12,379 bases of DNA from Microbacterium sp. (GTDB lineage Bacteria; Actinomycetota; Actinomycetes; Actinomycetales; Microbacteriaceae): NCBI GenBank assembly GCA_003524435.1, contig DQHP01000110.1, positions 1-12,379 on the forward strand. The letters are read 5' to 3'. Positions 1 through 6,677 of this stretch are shown here, one piece after another. How positions within the stretch are numbered: the first letter of the stretch is position 1; the number at the start of each line of letters is the position of its first letter. The translations under genes were made by a program, and so were the position numbers. Under the pieces are notes generated by a model. The model saw nothing but the letters and a program-made list of their open reading frames with translations. It was not told the origin of the DNA and ran no database searches.

Positions 1-418
1 GGACGACAGAGGCTGGCAGCGCGTGGACCGCGGCGATCGACGCACCGATCGACTCGGCAGCGCCGCGACCAGCGGGTACATGTGAAGCCTCGATCTGGAA
101 TCCGGGCAACAGCCCCGTGACCAGCGCGCGCCCCTCAGCGAGGAGCGTCTCGCCGCTGTATTCCGGCGCACGGAAGGGCAACATCGCTCGAGCGCCCGCA
201 GTAAGAGCTCGCAGCGCGAGTGACTCGCTGGCAAGCTCGCGGGATGTTTCGTCATCGTCCCCCACACGAATTACCAACTCGCGGCCGTCGGCGAGCGTTG
301 CGACCGCAGAATCAAAGCGACCATCGCCGCCGGCGGTCAGAGTTCGTGCGCCGACGACCTCCGCCCCGGGCAGAGCTGCCGTCACCGCCGCCGCTAGAGT
401 AAAGGGAGACCGTGCCAT
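1..418 (-). CDS. Phosphotransferase of the APH (aminoglycoside/macrolide phosphotransferase-like) family, N-terminal part
   Basis: Reading the minus strand from the ATG at 418-416 gives an open frame of 139 codons that leaves the window, so only the N-terminal lobe is present. The protein begins MARSPFTLAAAVTAALPGAE. It then shows a kinase-like N-lobe: a beta strand GRELVIRVGDDD (residues 45-56), a helix with a conserved Glu (ASESLALRAL, 63-72), a hinge-like strand ALVTGLLPGF (98-107), and the start of the next helix SIGASIAAVHALP (123-135), a common APH pattern. Family members phosphorylate small molecules, but the catalytic HxDxxxxN and DxD motifs would lie off the window, so substrate and activity cannot be judged. 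The gene diverges from nudC. No good Shine-Dalgarno is present; a TACCCT box six bases ahead of the ATG suggests a leaderless mRNA. A household kinase is as likely as a resistance enzyme. Confidence 0.65.
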   Translation of the reverse strand, partial: MARSPFTLAAAVTAALPGAEVVGARTLTAGGDGRFDSAVATLADGRELVIRVGDDDETSRELASESLALRALTAGARAMLPFRAPEYSGETLLAEGRALVTGLLPGFQIEASHVPAGRGAAESIGASIAAVHALPASVV

Positions 419-423
419 GCCCC

Positions 424-430
424 TAGGGTA
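424..430. promoter_or_regulatory. Shared bidirectional -10 element between the phosphotransferase gene and nudC
   Basis: The 7-mer TAGGGTA reads as a TANNNT -10 box on both strands: TAGGGT (424-429) for rightward transcription and TACCCT (430-425) for leftward. Leftward, the box is followed by exactly six bases and then the ATG at 418, the geometry of a leaderless transcript. Rightward, it would start RNA near 436, giving nudC a leader of about 47 bases. No convincing -35 hexamer is visible on either strand. The assignment is inferred from sequence only. Confidence 0.45.
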
Positions 431-482
431 GGTCGGCTCGGGTGCGGTTTCGCCTACGCCACGCCTGCGAGAGAGGGAGTCG

Positions 483-1364
483 ATGACTGTACTTCGTGCG
501 TTGTTGGATCGTGCAGGACACCTTCGCGATGAACCAGGGATTGTCGACGCGTTGCGTTCTTCGCACGATGCGCGAGTGATCGTGGTGCGAGAGGGGCGCG
601 TGCGCGTCGAAAATGACAAGCTTGTGACGGTCGCTACCTCAGAAGTTGGCGACGCAGACTGGGCGCTGCTCGGCCGGGACCGCGACGGTGGTTTTCTTCT
701 GCTGGCCGCGGTGGGGGCGACACCAGATTCCATTGACGCGGCGCCAGCGGAGACGTGGCTCGGGCTTCGTGACACCGGCGGCATGCTCGACGGCGAGAGC
801 ACCGAATTGCTCGTTGGAGCGATTGCGCTGGCTGGCTGGCTTCGGGGTGCACGTTTTTGCCAGAGCTGTGGATCTGAGACAGAACTTCGCCAGTCTGGCT
901 GGTCGCGCCACTGTGCTCAGTGCGCCACCGATATATTTCCTCGCACCGATCCCGCGGTTATTGTCGCGGTAGAAAGTGCCGACGGTGAAAGGCTCCTGCT
1001 CGGCGCGAATGCGAACTGGCGTGGCCGCATGTACTCGTGTTTTGCGGGTTTCGTTGAGGCGGGCGAATCGCTCGAGCACACGGTGCACCGCGAGATCGAA
1101 GAAGAGGCCGGCGTCTGGCTGGATGACGTTCACTACGTGGGGTCGCAGGCGTGGCCGTATCCGCGTTCACTCATGGTTGGCTTCCGCGCGACAGCATCCG
1201 AGAAGCGTCGAGCACGACCCGACGGTGAAGAGATCATCGATGTGCGCTGGTTCACCCGCGATGAGATCGCCAGTGCGATGAAAGGCCAGGGCCCCGTCGG
1301 ACTGCCGGGACCGAGCTCTATCGCCCGAGGCCTCATCGAGAACTGGTACGAGGATCGGGCGTGA
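483..1364 (+). CDS. nudC: NAD(+) diphosphatase / NAD-capped RNA decapping Nudix hydrolase NudC
   Basis: Family enzymes split NAD(H) into NMN(H) and AMP, and bacterial NudC also removes NAD caps from RNA. The 293-residue protein has the full signature: a variable N-terminal domain (1-120); a zinc ribbon with C126-x2-C129 and C144-x2-C147; a canonical Nudix box starting at G189 with E195 and R203-E204-I205-x-E207-E208-x-G210; and the NADH-pyrophosphatase motif downstream, here SQAWPYPRS (221-229). Family consensus, from memory, is SQPWPFPxS, so Pro is replaced by Ala at 223. Length is normal for the family. The ATG at 483 is preceded by a GAGAGAGGGAG Shine-Dalgarno stretch at about 470-480. The stop codon overlaps the GTG start of uvrD2 (GTGA), so the two are almost certainly translationally coupled in one operon. 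It diverges from the phosphotransferase gene and probably uses the TAGGGT box at 424-429. Confidence 0.95.
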   Translation: MTVLRALLDRAGHLRDEPGIVDALRSSHDARVIVVREGRVRVENDKLVTVATSEVGDADWALLGRDRDGGFLLLAAVGATPDSIDAAPAETWLGLRDTGGMLDGESTELLVGAIALAGWLRGARFCQSCGSETELRQSGWSRHCAQCATDIFPRTDPAVIVAVESADGERLLLGANANWRGRMYSCFAGFVEAGESLEHTVHREIEEEAGVWLDDVHYVGSQAWPYPRSLMVGFRATASEKRRARPDGEEIIDVRWFTRDEIASAMKGQGPVGLPGPSSIARGLIENWYEDRA

Positions 1365-3082
1365 GCGCCCTCGACGCACTGGATGAACGGCAGCGGGAGG
1401 CAGCATCTGTGCTGCGCGGTCCTGTTGCTGTGCTCGCTGGCGCTGGCACCGGTAAAACTCGTGTGATCACGCATCGCATCGCGCACGGCGTCGATACCGG
1501 GGCATACACCCCGAACCGTGTGATGGCGGTGACTTTCACGGCGAAAGCCGCGGGGGAGTTGCGTGGACGCCTGCGCGCACTGGGCGTCGAGGGCGTCTCA
1601 GCCAAGACCTTTCACGCCGCTGCACTGGCACAGCTGAACTTCTTTTGGCCGACGCTGGCTGGATCGCCCGCGCCGAGCATCGTGGACAACAAGGTGCGAT
1701 TGCTCGGTCAGGCGGCAGAACAGTTGCGTTTGCGCCCGGACACGGCGACGCTGCGAGACATTGCCAGCCAGATTGAATGGCGCAAGGTGTCGATGCTGTC
1801 CATCGACCAGTACGCAGAACTAGGACGCTCGGTGGGGCGCGTGAGCGCCGAGCAACTTGTCGAGCTGCAAAAGGCTTTTGAGGCGCTCAAAGACGAGCGA
1901 CGTCAGCTCGATTTCGAAGATGTGCTGTTGGCATGCGCGGGGATGCTAGAGGCGGAGCCGCGCGTCGCAGCCTCTGTGCACGAGCAGTACCGACACTTCA
2001 CCGTGGATGAGTTTCAGGACGTCTCGCCGTTGCAGAATCGGTTACTGGAGCTGTGGCTCGGTGACCGCAGCGACATCTGCGTCGTCGGTGATGCCAGTCA
2101 GACGATCTACTCCTTTGCCGGGGCAGATCAGAAGTACCTGCTGGAGTTCGGCCGGCGCTTCCCGGACGCCACGGTCGTGCGACTGGAGACCAACTACCGG
2201 TCGCAACCGCCGATTCTTGCTGCGGCTAACGCGCTGATGAAGGGGCGCCCCGGCGCTCTCGAGCTGGTCGCCGCCCGCGATGCGCTGACGGCAGAGCCGC
2301 CGACGGTCAGCACATATAACAGCGAGACGGAGGAAGCCGCGGGAATCGCCGCTGGCATCCGCGCACAGATCTCCGCGGGCGCATCGCCAGCGGAGATCGC
2401 AGTGCTGTACCGGGCGCATTCCCAATCTGGCGTGATTCAGCAGACACTGGGGGAGGCCGGAATCGCATCAAGTGTGCTGGGCGGCAAACGTTTCTTCGAT
2501 ATGCCCGAGGTGCGCCAGGCTGTGCTCGCACTCCGTGGTGCCTCGGTTGCACCCACGGAGCGCGATTTTCTTTCCAACGTGCAGAAGGTGATGCGCGAGC
2601 TCGGTCTGAGTGACGAGCCACCCACAGCCGGAGGCGCGCAACGCGACGGATGGGAAGCACGGCGGGCAATTCTTCGGCTTGCCGAGGAAGCTCCGCTCGA
2701 CACGACACTTCGCAGCTTCAGTGAAACTCTCATGGCGCGTGCGAAAGACCAGCACGAGCCGACTATGCAGACGGTGACGCTGTCGACTTTGCACGCGGCG
2801 AAGGGGCTGGAATGGCCGCATGTGCATCTGGCTGGCTGGACGGAAGGAGCATTGCCGATCTCTTATGCGACAGGCTTCGAAGCGGTCGATGAGGAGCGCA
2901 GATTGGCCTATGTCGGCATCACGCGCGCCGCACGGACGCTGACACTGTCGTGGTCTCATGCAGTCGGTCGATCGGAGCGTCAACCGTCACGTTTTCTTGC
3001 TGAGATCGGAACGACTGCTCGCGGCACCGGCATTCTTCGTGAAACTTCACCGTCTGCCAGACGTGGCGGCCGGCGGGGCTGA
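1361..3082 (+). CDS. uvrD2: Superfamily 1 ATP-dependent DNA helicase, UvrD2 type, lacking the usual C-terminal tetracysteine/HRDC module
   Basis: This 573-residue 3'-5' DNA helicase of the UvrD/PcrA class has every SF1A motif in order: Q motif (LDERQREA, 7-14), Walker A GAGTGKT (27-33), motif Ia (VMAVTFTAKAAGEL, 54-67), motif II VDEFQD (215-220), motif III (VVGDASQTIYSFAGA, 241-255), motif IV (LETNYRS, 275-281), motif V (TLHAAKGLEW, 476-485) and motif VI (RRLAYVGITRA, 513-523). The position next to nudC matches mycobacterial uvrD2. Mycobacterial UvrD2 (about 700 residues) carries a tetracysteine motif and an HRDC domain after the motor. Here the protein stops about 50 residues after motif VI in a basic tail, and its only cysteines are C192 and C240, so both modules are absent. 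The start is GTG at 1361, overlapping the nudC stop, with AGGA at 1351-1354 as ribosome binding site. The last 164 bp are overlapped antisense by the next gene. Confidence 0.9.
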   Translation: MSALDALDERQREAASVLRGPVAVLAGAGTGKTRVITHRIAHGVDTGAYTPNRVMAVTFTAKAAGELRGRLRALGVEGVSAKTFHAAALAQLNFFWPTLAGSPAPSIVDNKVRLLGQAAEQLRLRPDTATLRDIASQIEWRKVSMLSIDQYAELGRSVGRVSAEQLVELQKAFEALKDERRQLDFEDVLLACAGMLEAEPRVAASVHEQYRHFTVDEFQDVSPLQNRLLELWLGDRSDICVVGDASQTIYSFAGADQKYLLEFGRRFPDATVVRLETNYRSQPPILAAANALMKGRPGALELVAARDALTAEPPTVSTYNSETEEAAGIAAGIRAQISAGASPAEIAVLYRAHSQSGVIQQTLGEAGIASSVLGGKRFFDMPEVRQAVLALRGASVAPTERDFLSNVQKVMRELGLSDEPPTAGGAQRDGWEARRAILRLAEEAPLDTTLRSFSETLMARAKDQHEPTMQTVTLSTLHAAKGLEWPHVHLAGWTEGALPISYATGFEAVDEERRLAYVGITRAARTLTLSWSHAVGRSERQPSRFLAEIGTTARGTGILRETSPSARRGGRRG

Positions 3083-3791
3083 CCCGCACCACCTTCGTCC
3101 TCTTCCCACGGCCGGGTTCAGCGAGAATCCGTGCCATCAGAGTTGCGGCCTCGGCGGTACGTGCAGCTGTGATGTGGCCAGATGTCGCCCCTACCAGTTG
3201 CGCGTGCAGGCTCGGCCACGAGGCGTCACGATCACGTTCGTGTCCGTCGCGGCACGCGAGGCACGGCGTACGGCCGGGTACGACCAGGGGGCCAACGGTC
3301 GTTGCTCCCGGTTCGAATGCAACCGGAAGATGCGCAACATCGTCGCGCAGATAGCGTGCGAGTTGGTGAGCGGATGCTGCGCCGTGCACCAGCACGATTG
3401 CCACAGCATCCCCGTCAGTGCGATCTGCCGTGCGAAAGCCTTCATCACACAGCGCGATCTCTGTCCGAGCAGCGATGCGCGAATCGGCCACGTTGAGGCT
3501 TTCGATCCAGATCTTGGGTAGTGGTGGGGCATCGGCGAGTAGCACCGGACGCAGCGTCGCAAGCAGCTCGCGCGCCGCATCGCGCGGTGCCCCAGCGCCG
3601 TGGGCGATCACGTCGAAGCTGTTCTCGCGGAAGCCATTGCGCAACGCCTGCAGCAGTGGCTCGACCCACGGCTCGGAGGCGGGCACCTGCAGAACACCGT
3701 CAAGCCCGAACTGCACGGTGTCGGCGTCGCGCCACAACAGCGGGTATGCCGGATCGAGACGGGTGAGCGTCGGAGGCGTGATCGGAGACAT
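2919..3791 (-). CDS. E1/ThiF-like protein (resembles TOMM leader-peptide-binding / cyclodehydratase partner proteins), degenerate nucleotide-binding site
   Basis: The 290-residue product resembles the conserved actinobacterial E1-like proteins often annotated as 'TOMM precursor leader peptide-binding' or ThiF family; position matches M. tuberculosis Rv3196. Residues 1-80 form a winged-helix-like N-terminal part (AYPLLWRDADTVQFGLDG near 15-32). An alpha/beta segment follows (93-170, with AIVLVHG at 131-137). Paired cysteines C177-x2-C180 in RTPCLACRD and C254-x-C256 in HEECRCR are the likely zinc site of the E1 fold. The glycine-rich ATP loop expected near 93-105 is absent (IWIESLNVADSRIA), so adenylation activity is doubtful. 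No YcaO, dehydrogenase or precursor peptide is nearby, so a RiPP role is not supported by context. Start ATG at 3791 lacks a clear Shine-Dalgarno. A weak CAGAAT six bases ahead could be a leaderless promoter, or the gene is read through from the DUF2342 gene. Residues 237-290, including C254/C256, are encoded antisense to uvrD2. Confidence 0.75.
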   Translation of the reverse strand: MSPITPPTLTRLDPAYPLLWRDADTVQFGLDGVLQVPASEPWVEPLLQALRNGFRENSFDVIAHGAGAPRDAARELLATLRPVLLADAPPLPKIWIESLNVADSRIAARTEIALCDEGFRTADRTDGDAVAIVLVHGAASAHQLARYLRDDVAHLPVAFEPGATTVGPLVVPGRTPCLACRDGHERDRDASWPSLHAQLVGATSGHITAARTAEAATLMARILAEPGRGKRTKVVRVSPAGRHVWQTVKFHEECRCREQSFRSQQENVTVDAPIDRLHETTTVSASVRRA

Positions 3792-3890
3792 ATTCCGATT
3801 CTGTCCAGGACTCAGTTGCCGTGGGGAGCGGTGGCCGCATCCGTGGATAAATCTGGTGTGTTGCCGATTGTGTAGAGCGGGTGGGCCACC

Positions 3891-3954
3891 GCCCGAAAAC
3901 AGGAGGAACGACCGAGATCAGGACGTTCTCCGCAGAATTCTCCTGTTCTCGGGC
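3891..3954. terminator. Long imperfect inverted repeat between the DUF2342 and ThiF-like genes
   Basis: Arms at about 3891-3905 (GCCCGAAAACAGGAG) and 3940-3954 (CTCCTGTTCTCGGGC) are complementary over 15 bases with one mismatch. In minus-strand RNA that mismatch becomes a G-U wobble, so the stem is best formed in the transcript of the DUF2342 gene, which ends 28 bases before it. The loop is long (about 34 bases) and contains an alternative stem (GAACG 3906-3910 with CGTTC 3924-3928). No U-tract follows on either strand, so it may be an attenuator or mRNA 3'-end stabiliser rather than a simple terminator. Confidence 0.45.
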
Positions 3955-3981
3955 GAGTCTCCTGATTTCGGAGCGTCGGAC

Positions 3982-5403
3982 TCAGACCGGCTTGTCGCCC
4001 TCTGGAGCGTCGCTGTCAGGACTGTCGACCTCAGGACTGTCGCCCTCTGGAGCGTCACCGGGCTTTTCGCCCTGTGAGAAGTCGTCGCCATCGAGGAGCC
4101 GCGCGAGCGCCTCATCGAACTCATCTGCTGCCGGTGCTTCACCGCGGGCGCGAGCCTGGAGCCGCTCGATCAGCGCCTCCGGGTTGTCGATGTCTTCCGC
4201 GGTGGGCAGCATGTCGGGGTAGTCCCAAAGGGAATCGCGGGCACCGATGCCGACAGCATCCGTCACCTTTTGCCACATCGCAGACGCCTCGCGCATACGG
4301 CGAGGGCGCAGCTTCAGCCCGACCAAGGCGCCGAGCGCGTCTTCCGCTGGGCCGCCTACCGCACGGCGACGGCGGGCAGCTTCGGCGAGGCGAACACTGT
4401 CAGGAAGGCGTGATGTCGCCTCGGCAGTGACAACATCAACCCAGCCGTCGATCATCGCGATGATGTTCTCCAACCGGGCAAGTGCCTCGCGCTGCGCGTC
4501 GGTCTGAGCCGGCAGCAACGCGCCGCCTTCGATCGCAGCGCGAAGCTCTTCGGGGTTCGAAGGGTCAAGGCGGCTTGCGACGTCTTCGAGTGCCTCAACA
4601 TCGACGGTGACTCCGCGGGCGAAGTCAGTGATCTGCGACATGACATGCAGGTGCAGCCACTTGGAGTGGCGATACAAACGGGCATAGGCCAGTTCGCGGG
4701 TTGCCAGGTAGAGCGCGATCTGGTCCTCAGGAATCTCAAGGCCCTCGCCGAACGCGGTGATGTTCTGCGGGATGACGGCGGCAGTGCCCGCAGGGAGCAC
4801 GGGGATTCCGACATCTCCACCAGAGACGACTTCGAGTGAGAGGTTGCCGAGCACCTGACCGAACTGCGCGGCAAACACCGAAGCGCCGAGTCCGCGCATG
4901 AGCTTTCCTGCCCCCTGGATAGCCTCGCGCATGTCGTCTGGCACCTGCGTGTCCAATGCGCTGGTGAGCGCATCAGCAATGCTGGTGGATACCGGGCCGG
5001 CGATCTCTTTCCACACCGGCAGCGTCTTCTCCACCCATTCGCCTCGTGTCATCGGCTGAGGCGCTTCAGAGAGTTCTGAGATCGTGGTGGCCTCGCCCAA
5101 CCAGAGGTTCGCCAATGCGAAAGCATCGACCAGCGAGCTACGCGACCCATCGGTGACGCCTTGGCTTTCGCGGTTAGCGATGTGCAGCGCCTGCCGGAGA
5201 CTGTTCTCCCACGGGTCTCCGCCGAAAGCGCCCTGCAGTTGCTGCATGAGCCCTGCCATCATCGCGGGGTCGATCTGGAGTCCATCCGCCCCGCCCAGGG
5301 CGTTCTGCAGCGCGCTCAGATCGAAGTCGCCACCGCCCGCGCCGGACATCATCTTCCGGATGAACTCCTGGAAGTCCTCGGGGTTCGGTTCGTTATCTGC
5401 CAT
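3982..5403 (-). CDS. DUF2342 family protein ('zinc-dependent metalloprotease' / putative hydrolase family)
   Basis: The 473-residue cytoplasmic protein has no signal peptide or membrane span. It belongs to the actinobacterial DUF2342 family of unproven function, syntenic with Rv3195. Family landmarks include a Gly/Asp-rich N-terminus (22-45), a segment around residues 200-265 containing RELAYARLYRHSKWLHLHV (236-254), GWVDVVTAEA (320-329), and the C-terminal block GLKLRPRRMREAS (362-374) followed by WDYPDMLPTAEDIDNP (393-408). Databases label the family a zinc metalloprotease, but no HExxH is present; the nearest candidate reads E237-L-A-Y240, with Tyr where a zinc ligand might be expected. 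The C-terminus is acidic and ends in a pentapeptide repeat (449-473). Start ATG at 5403 has GAGAGG eight bases upstream. It diverges from the PDZ protease gene and probably shares its bidirectional -10 box. It is followed 190 bp later by the ThiF-like gene on the same strand. Confidence 0.85.
   Translation of the reverse strand: MADNEPNPEDFQEFIRKMMSGAGGGDFDLSALQNALGGADGLQIDPAMMAGLMQQLQGAFGGDPWENSLRQALHIANRESQGVTDGSRSSLVDAFALANLWLGEATTISELSEAPQPMTRGEWVEKTLPVWKEIAGPVSTSIADALTSALDTQVPDDMREAIQGAGKLMRGLGASVFAAQFGQVLGNLSLEVVSGGDVGIPVLPAGTAAVIPQNITAFGEGLEIPEDQIALYLATRELAYARLYRHSKWLHLHVMSQITDFARGVTVDVEALEDVASRLDPSNPEELRAAIEGGALLPAQTDAQREALARLENIIAMIDGWVDVVTAEATSRLPDSVRLAEAARRRRAVGGPAEDALGALVGLKLRPRRMREASAMWQKVTDAVGIGARDSLWDYPDMLPTAEDIDNPEALIERLQARARGEAPAADEFDEALARLLDGDDFSQGEKPGDAPEGDSPEVDSPDSDAPEGDKPV
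3985..4059 (-). repeat. Five tandem 15-bp units encoding an acidic pentapeptide tail
   Basis: The last 25 residues of the DUF2342 protein divide cleanly into five-residue units: GDAPE, GDSPE, VDSPD, SDAPE, GDKPV. At DNA level TGTCGCCCTCTGGAGCGTC occurs at 3993-4011 and again at 4038-4056, 45 bp (three units) apart. TCAGGACTGTCG occurs at 4016-4027 and 4031-4042, 15 bp apart. The identity between non-adjacent units suggests recent duplication or slippage in frame. Copy number is likely to vary between strains. Confidence 0.85.
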
Positions 5404-5440
5404 GTCAGTCGCCTCTCAGCACTCCGCTAGCTGTGCCATC

Positions 5441-5447
5441 TACGCTA
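5441..5447. promoter_or_regulatory. Shared bidirectional -10 element between the DUF2342 and PDZ-protease genes
   Basis: TACGCTA reads as TACGCT (5441-5446) rightward and TAGCGT (5447-5442) leftward, both TANNNT boxes. Rightward initiation would fall near 5453, leaving a leader of about 68 bases to the TTG at 5521. Leftward initiation near 5435 leaves about 31 bases to the ATG at 5403. The architecture is the same as at 424-430. No clear -35 hexamer is seen. Confidence 0.45.
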
Positions 5448-5520
5448 GTTGCAGGATTCTGCACGTGACCCTGGTGCGAGCAGATCGCTGTACGCCGGTC
5501 GCGAACGACGGAGGATCCAT

Positions 5521-6627
5521 TTGTCTCATTCCCGCTTGTCGAGGGCTTCTCGCACCCCCCGGATCGGTCTTGGTGTGTGGGCACTCATCATCGCGCTCAT
5601 CTCACTCGTCGTGTTGACCTTCTTGCCCACGCCGTATGTGTTTCAACGCCCGGGCCCGGTGTACGACACCCTGGGCAGCGCGGCGAGCTCTGACGGGGAG
5701 CAGGTTCCTCTGATCGCCATCGATGGTGCCGAGACGTACAAGACCAGCGGCAGTTTGAACCTCACGACCGTGCAGGTTGTTGGAAACCGTGAGCGCACCC
5801 CATCGTGGTTTGAACTGGCAATGGCATGGATGGACTCCTCTCGCGCCGTTGTGCCGATTGACGCTGTCTTCCCTGAGGGAGTGACCACCGAAGAGCGTGA
5901 CGAGAACAACGCCATGCTGATGATCAATTCCCAGCACGAGGCCACGGCTGCGGCGCTTGAGCAACTCGACTACGACACCGGCGCCAAGGTCAGAGTGCAC
6001 GCCGCGCTCGAGGACACACCGGCAGACGGACTGCTGGAAGAAGACGATGTGATCGTTTCGGCCGATGGCGAAAAGGTCACCAGTGCCGCAGCCCTTCGCG
6101 CCATCATCCAAGACAGCGAGGGGAATCCGGTCGAGCTCGCCGTGCTCCGCGACGGCGACGAGCAGGACACCGTCGAGATCACCCCAGAGCTTGACACCTC
6201 CACTGGCGTTGACACCTGGCTCATCGGCATCACGTTGACCACTGACTACGACTTCCCGATCGATGTCGCTATCCAGCTCGACAACGTGGGCGGACCGAGC
6301 GCCGGAATGATGTTTGCGCTCGGTATCGTCGATGAGCTCACCCCTGGCGCTCTCACCGGCGGACACGATATCGCCGGCACAGGAACGATAGATGCGACGG
6401 GAGAGGTCGGTCCGATCGGAGGAATCCGACAGAAGCTGTACGGTGCCCGTGATGCCGGAGCGACCTTCTTCCTCGCGCCAGAATCCAATTGCGATGAAGT
6501 CGTCGGACACGTCCCAGATGGGCTTCAGGTGATCAGCACAGGAACGCTGCAAGAATCTCTCGATGCACTCGACGTGATTGCAGAAGACGGCGATATCGAA
6601 AGCCTGCCCAGTTGCGCGGCAGGGTGA
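5521..6627 (+). CDS. Membrane-anchored PDZ domain S16 (Lon-type) serine protease, YlbL-like
   Basis: This is a 368-residue protease with one N-terminal membrane anchor (about residues 17-37, GVWALIIALISLVVLTFL) and a short cytoplasmic tail. A PDZ domain spans about 155-225 (VRVHAALEDTPADGLLEEDD, then VELAVLRDG). A C-terminal Lon protease domain has the Ser in GGPSAGMMFAL (S260) and the Lys in GGIRQKLYGA (K305), the S16 Ser-Lys dyad. It should act outside the membrane. The Bacillus homologue YlbL helps degrade a division inhibitor after DNA damage; the mycobacterial one is Rv3194c. The frame is open back to a TTG at 5449, but TTG at 5521 has a perfect GGAGG (5510-5514) six bases upstream, and the likely transcription start (about 5453) lies downstream of 5449, so 5521 is preferred. 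UPF0182 follows 59 bp later; the pair is adjacent in many actinobacteria. Confidence 0.9.
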   Translation: MSHSRLSRASRTPRIGLGVWALIIALISLVVLTFLPTPYVFQRPGPVYDTLGSAASSDGEQVPLIAIDGAETYKTSGSLNLTTVQVVGNRERTPSWFELAMAWMDSSRAVVPIDAVFPEGVTTEERDENNAMLMINSQHEATAAALEQLDYDTGAKVRVHAALEDTPADGLLEEDDVIVSADGEKVTSAAALRAIIQDSEGNPVELAVLRDGDEQDTVEITPELDTSTGVDTWLIGITLTTDYDFPIDVAIQLDNVGGPSAGMMFALGIVDELTPGALTGGHDIAGTGTIDATGEVGPIGGIRQKLYGARDAGATFFLAPESNCDEVVGHVPDGLQVISTGTLQESLDALDVIAEDGDIESLPSCAAG

Positions 6628-6663
6628 TGTTTCGCTGAGAGCGCACGCACAGCGCGCACCAAA

Positions 6664-6677
6664 CTAGGCGCGCCTAG
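6664..6677. promoter_or_regulatory. Perfect 14-bp palindrome overlapping the UPF0182 promoter (possible operator)
   Basis: CTAGGCGCGCCTAG is a perfect palindrome whose right end overlaps the -10 box TAGGAT (6675-6680). That position would let a dimeric regulator block RNA polymerase. The central GGCGCGCC is all G/C and the ends are CTAG, a rare tetramer in high-GC genomes, so chance is less likely than for a random 14-mer. No regulator gene is adjacent, so the operator role is inference. Confidence 0.35.

Noticed and set aside
2958..3521. Plus-strand frame running past the uvrD2 stop, considered as a frameshifted HRDC/tetracysteine remnant
   Set aside because: The translation shows no paired CxxC motifs or HRDC-like helices and lies opposite the ThiF-like gene, so it is a shadow.
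3841..3850. DnaA-box-like TTATCCACG on the minus strand
   Set aside because: Single site with one mismatch to the consensus and no cluster, no dnaA/dnaN nearby; chance match.
5449..5520. Upstream TTG start adding 24 residues to the PDZ protease
   Set aside because: No Shine-Dalgarno at 5449, a charged unlikely extension, and a perfect GGAGG positioned for TTG 5521.
5602..6552. 316-codon minus-strand frame opposite the PDZ protease
   Set aside because: Antisense shadow of a protein with an intact S16 dyad; composition is not protein-like and no start signal is seen.
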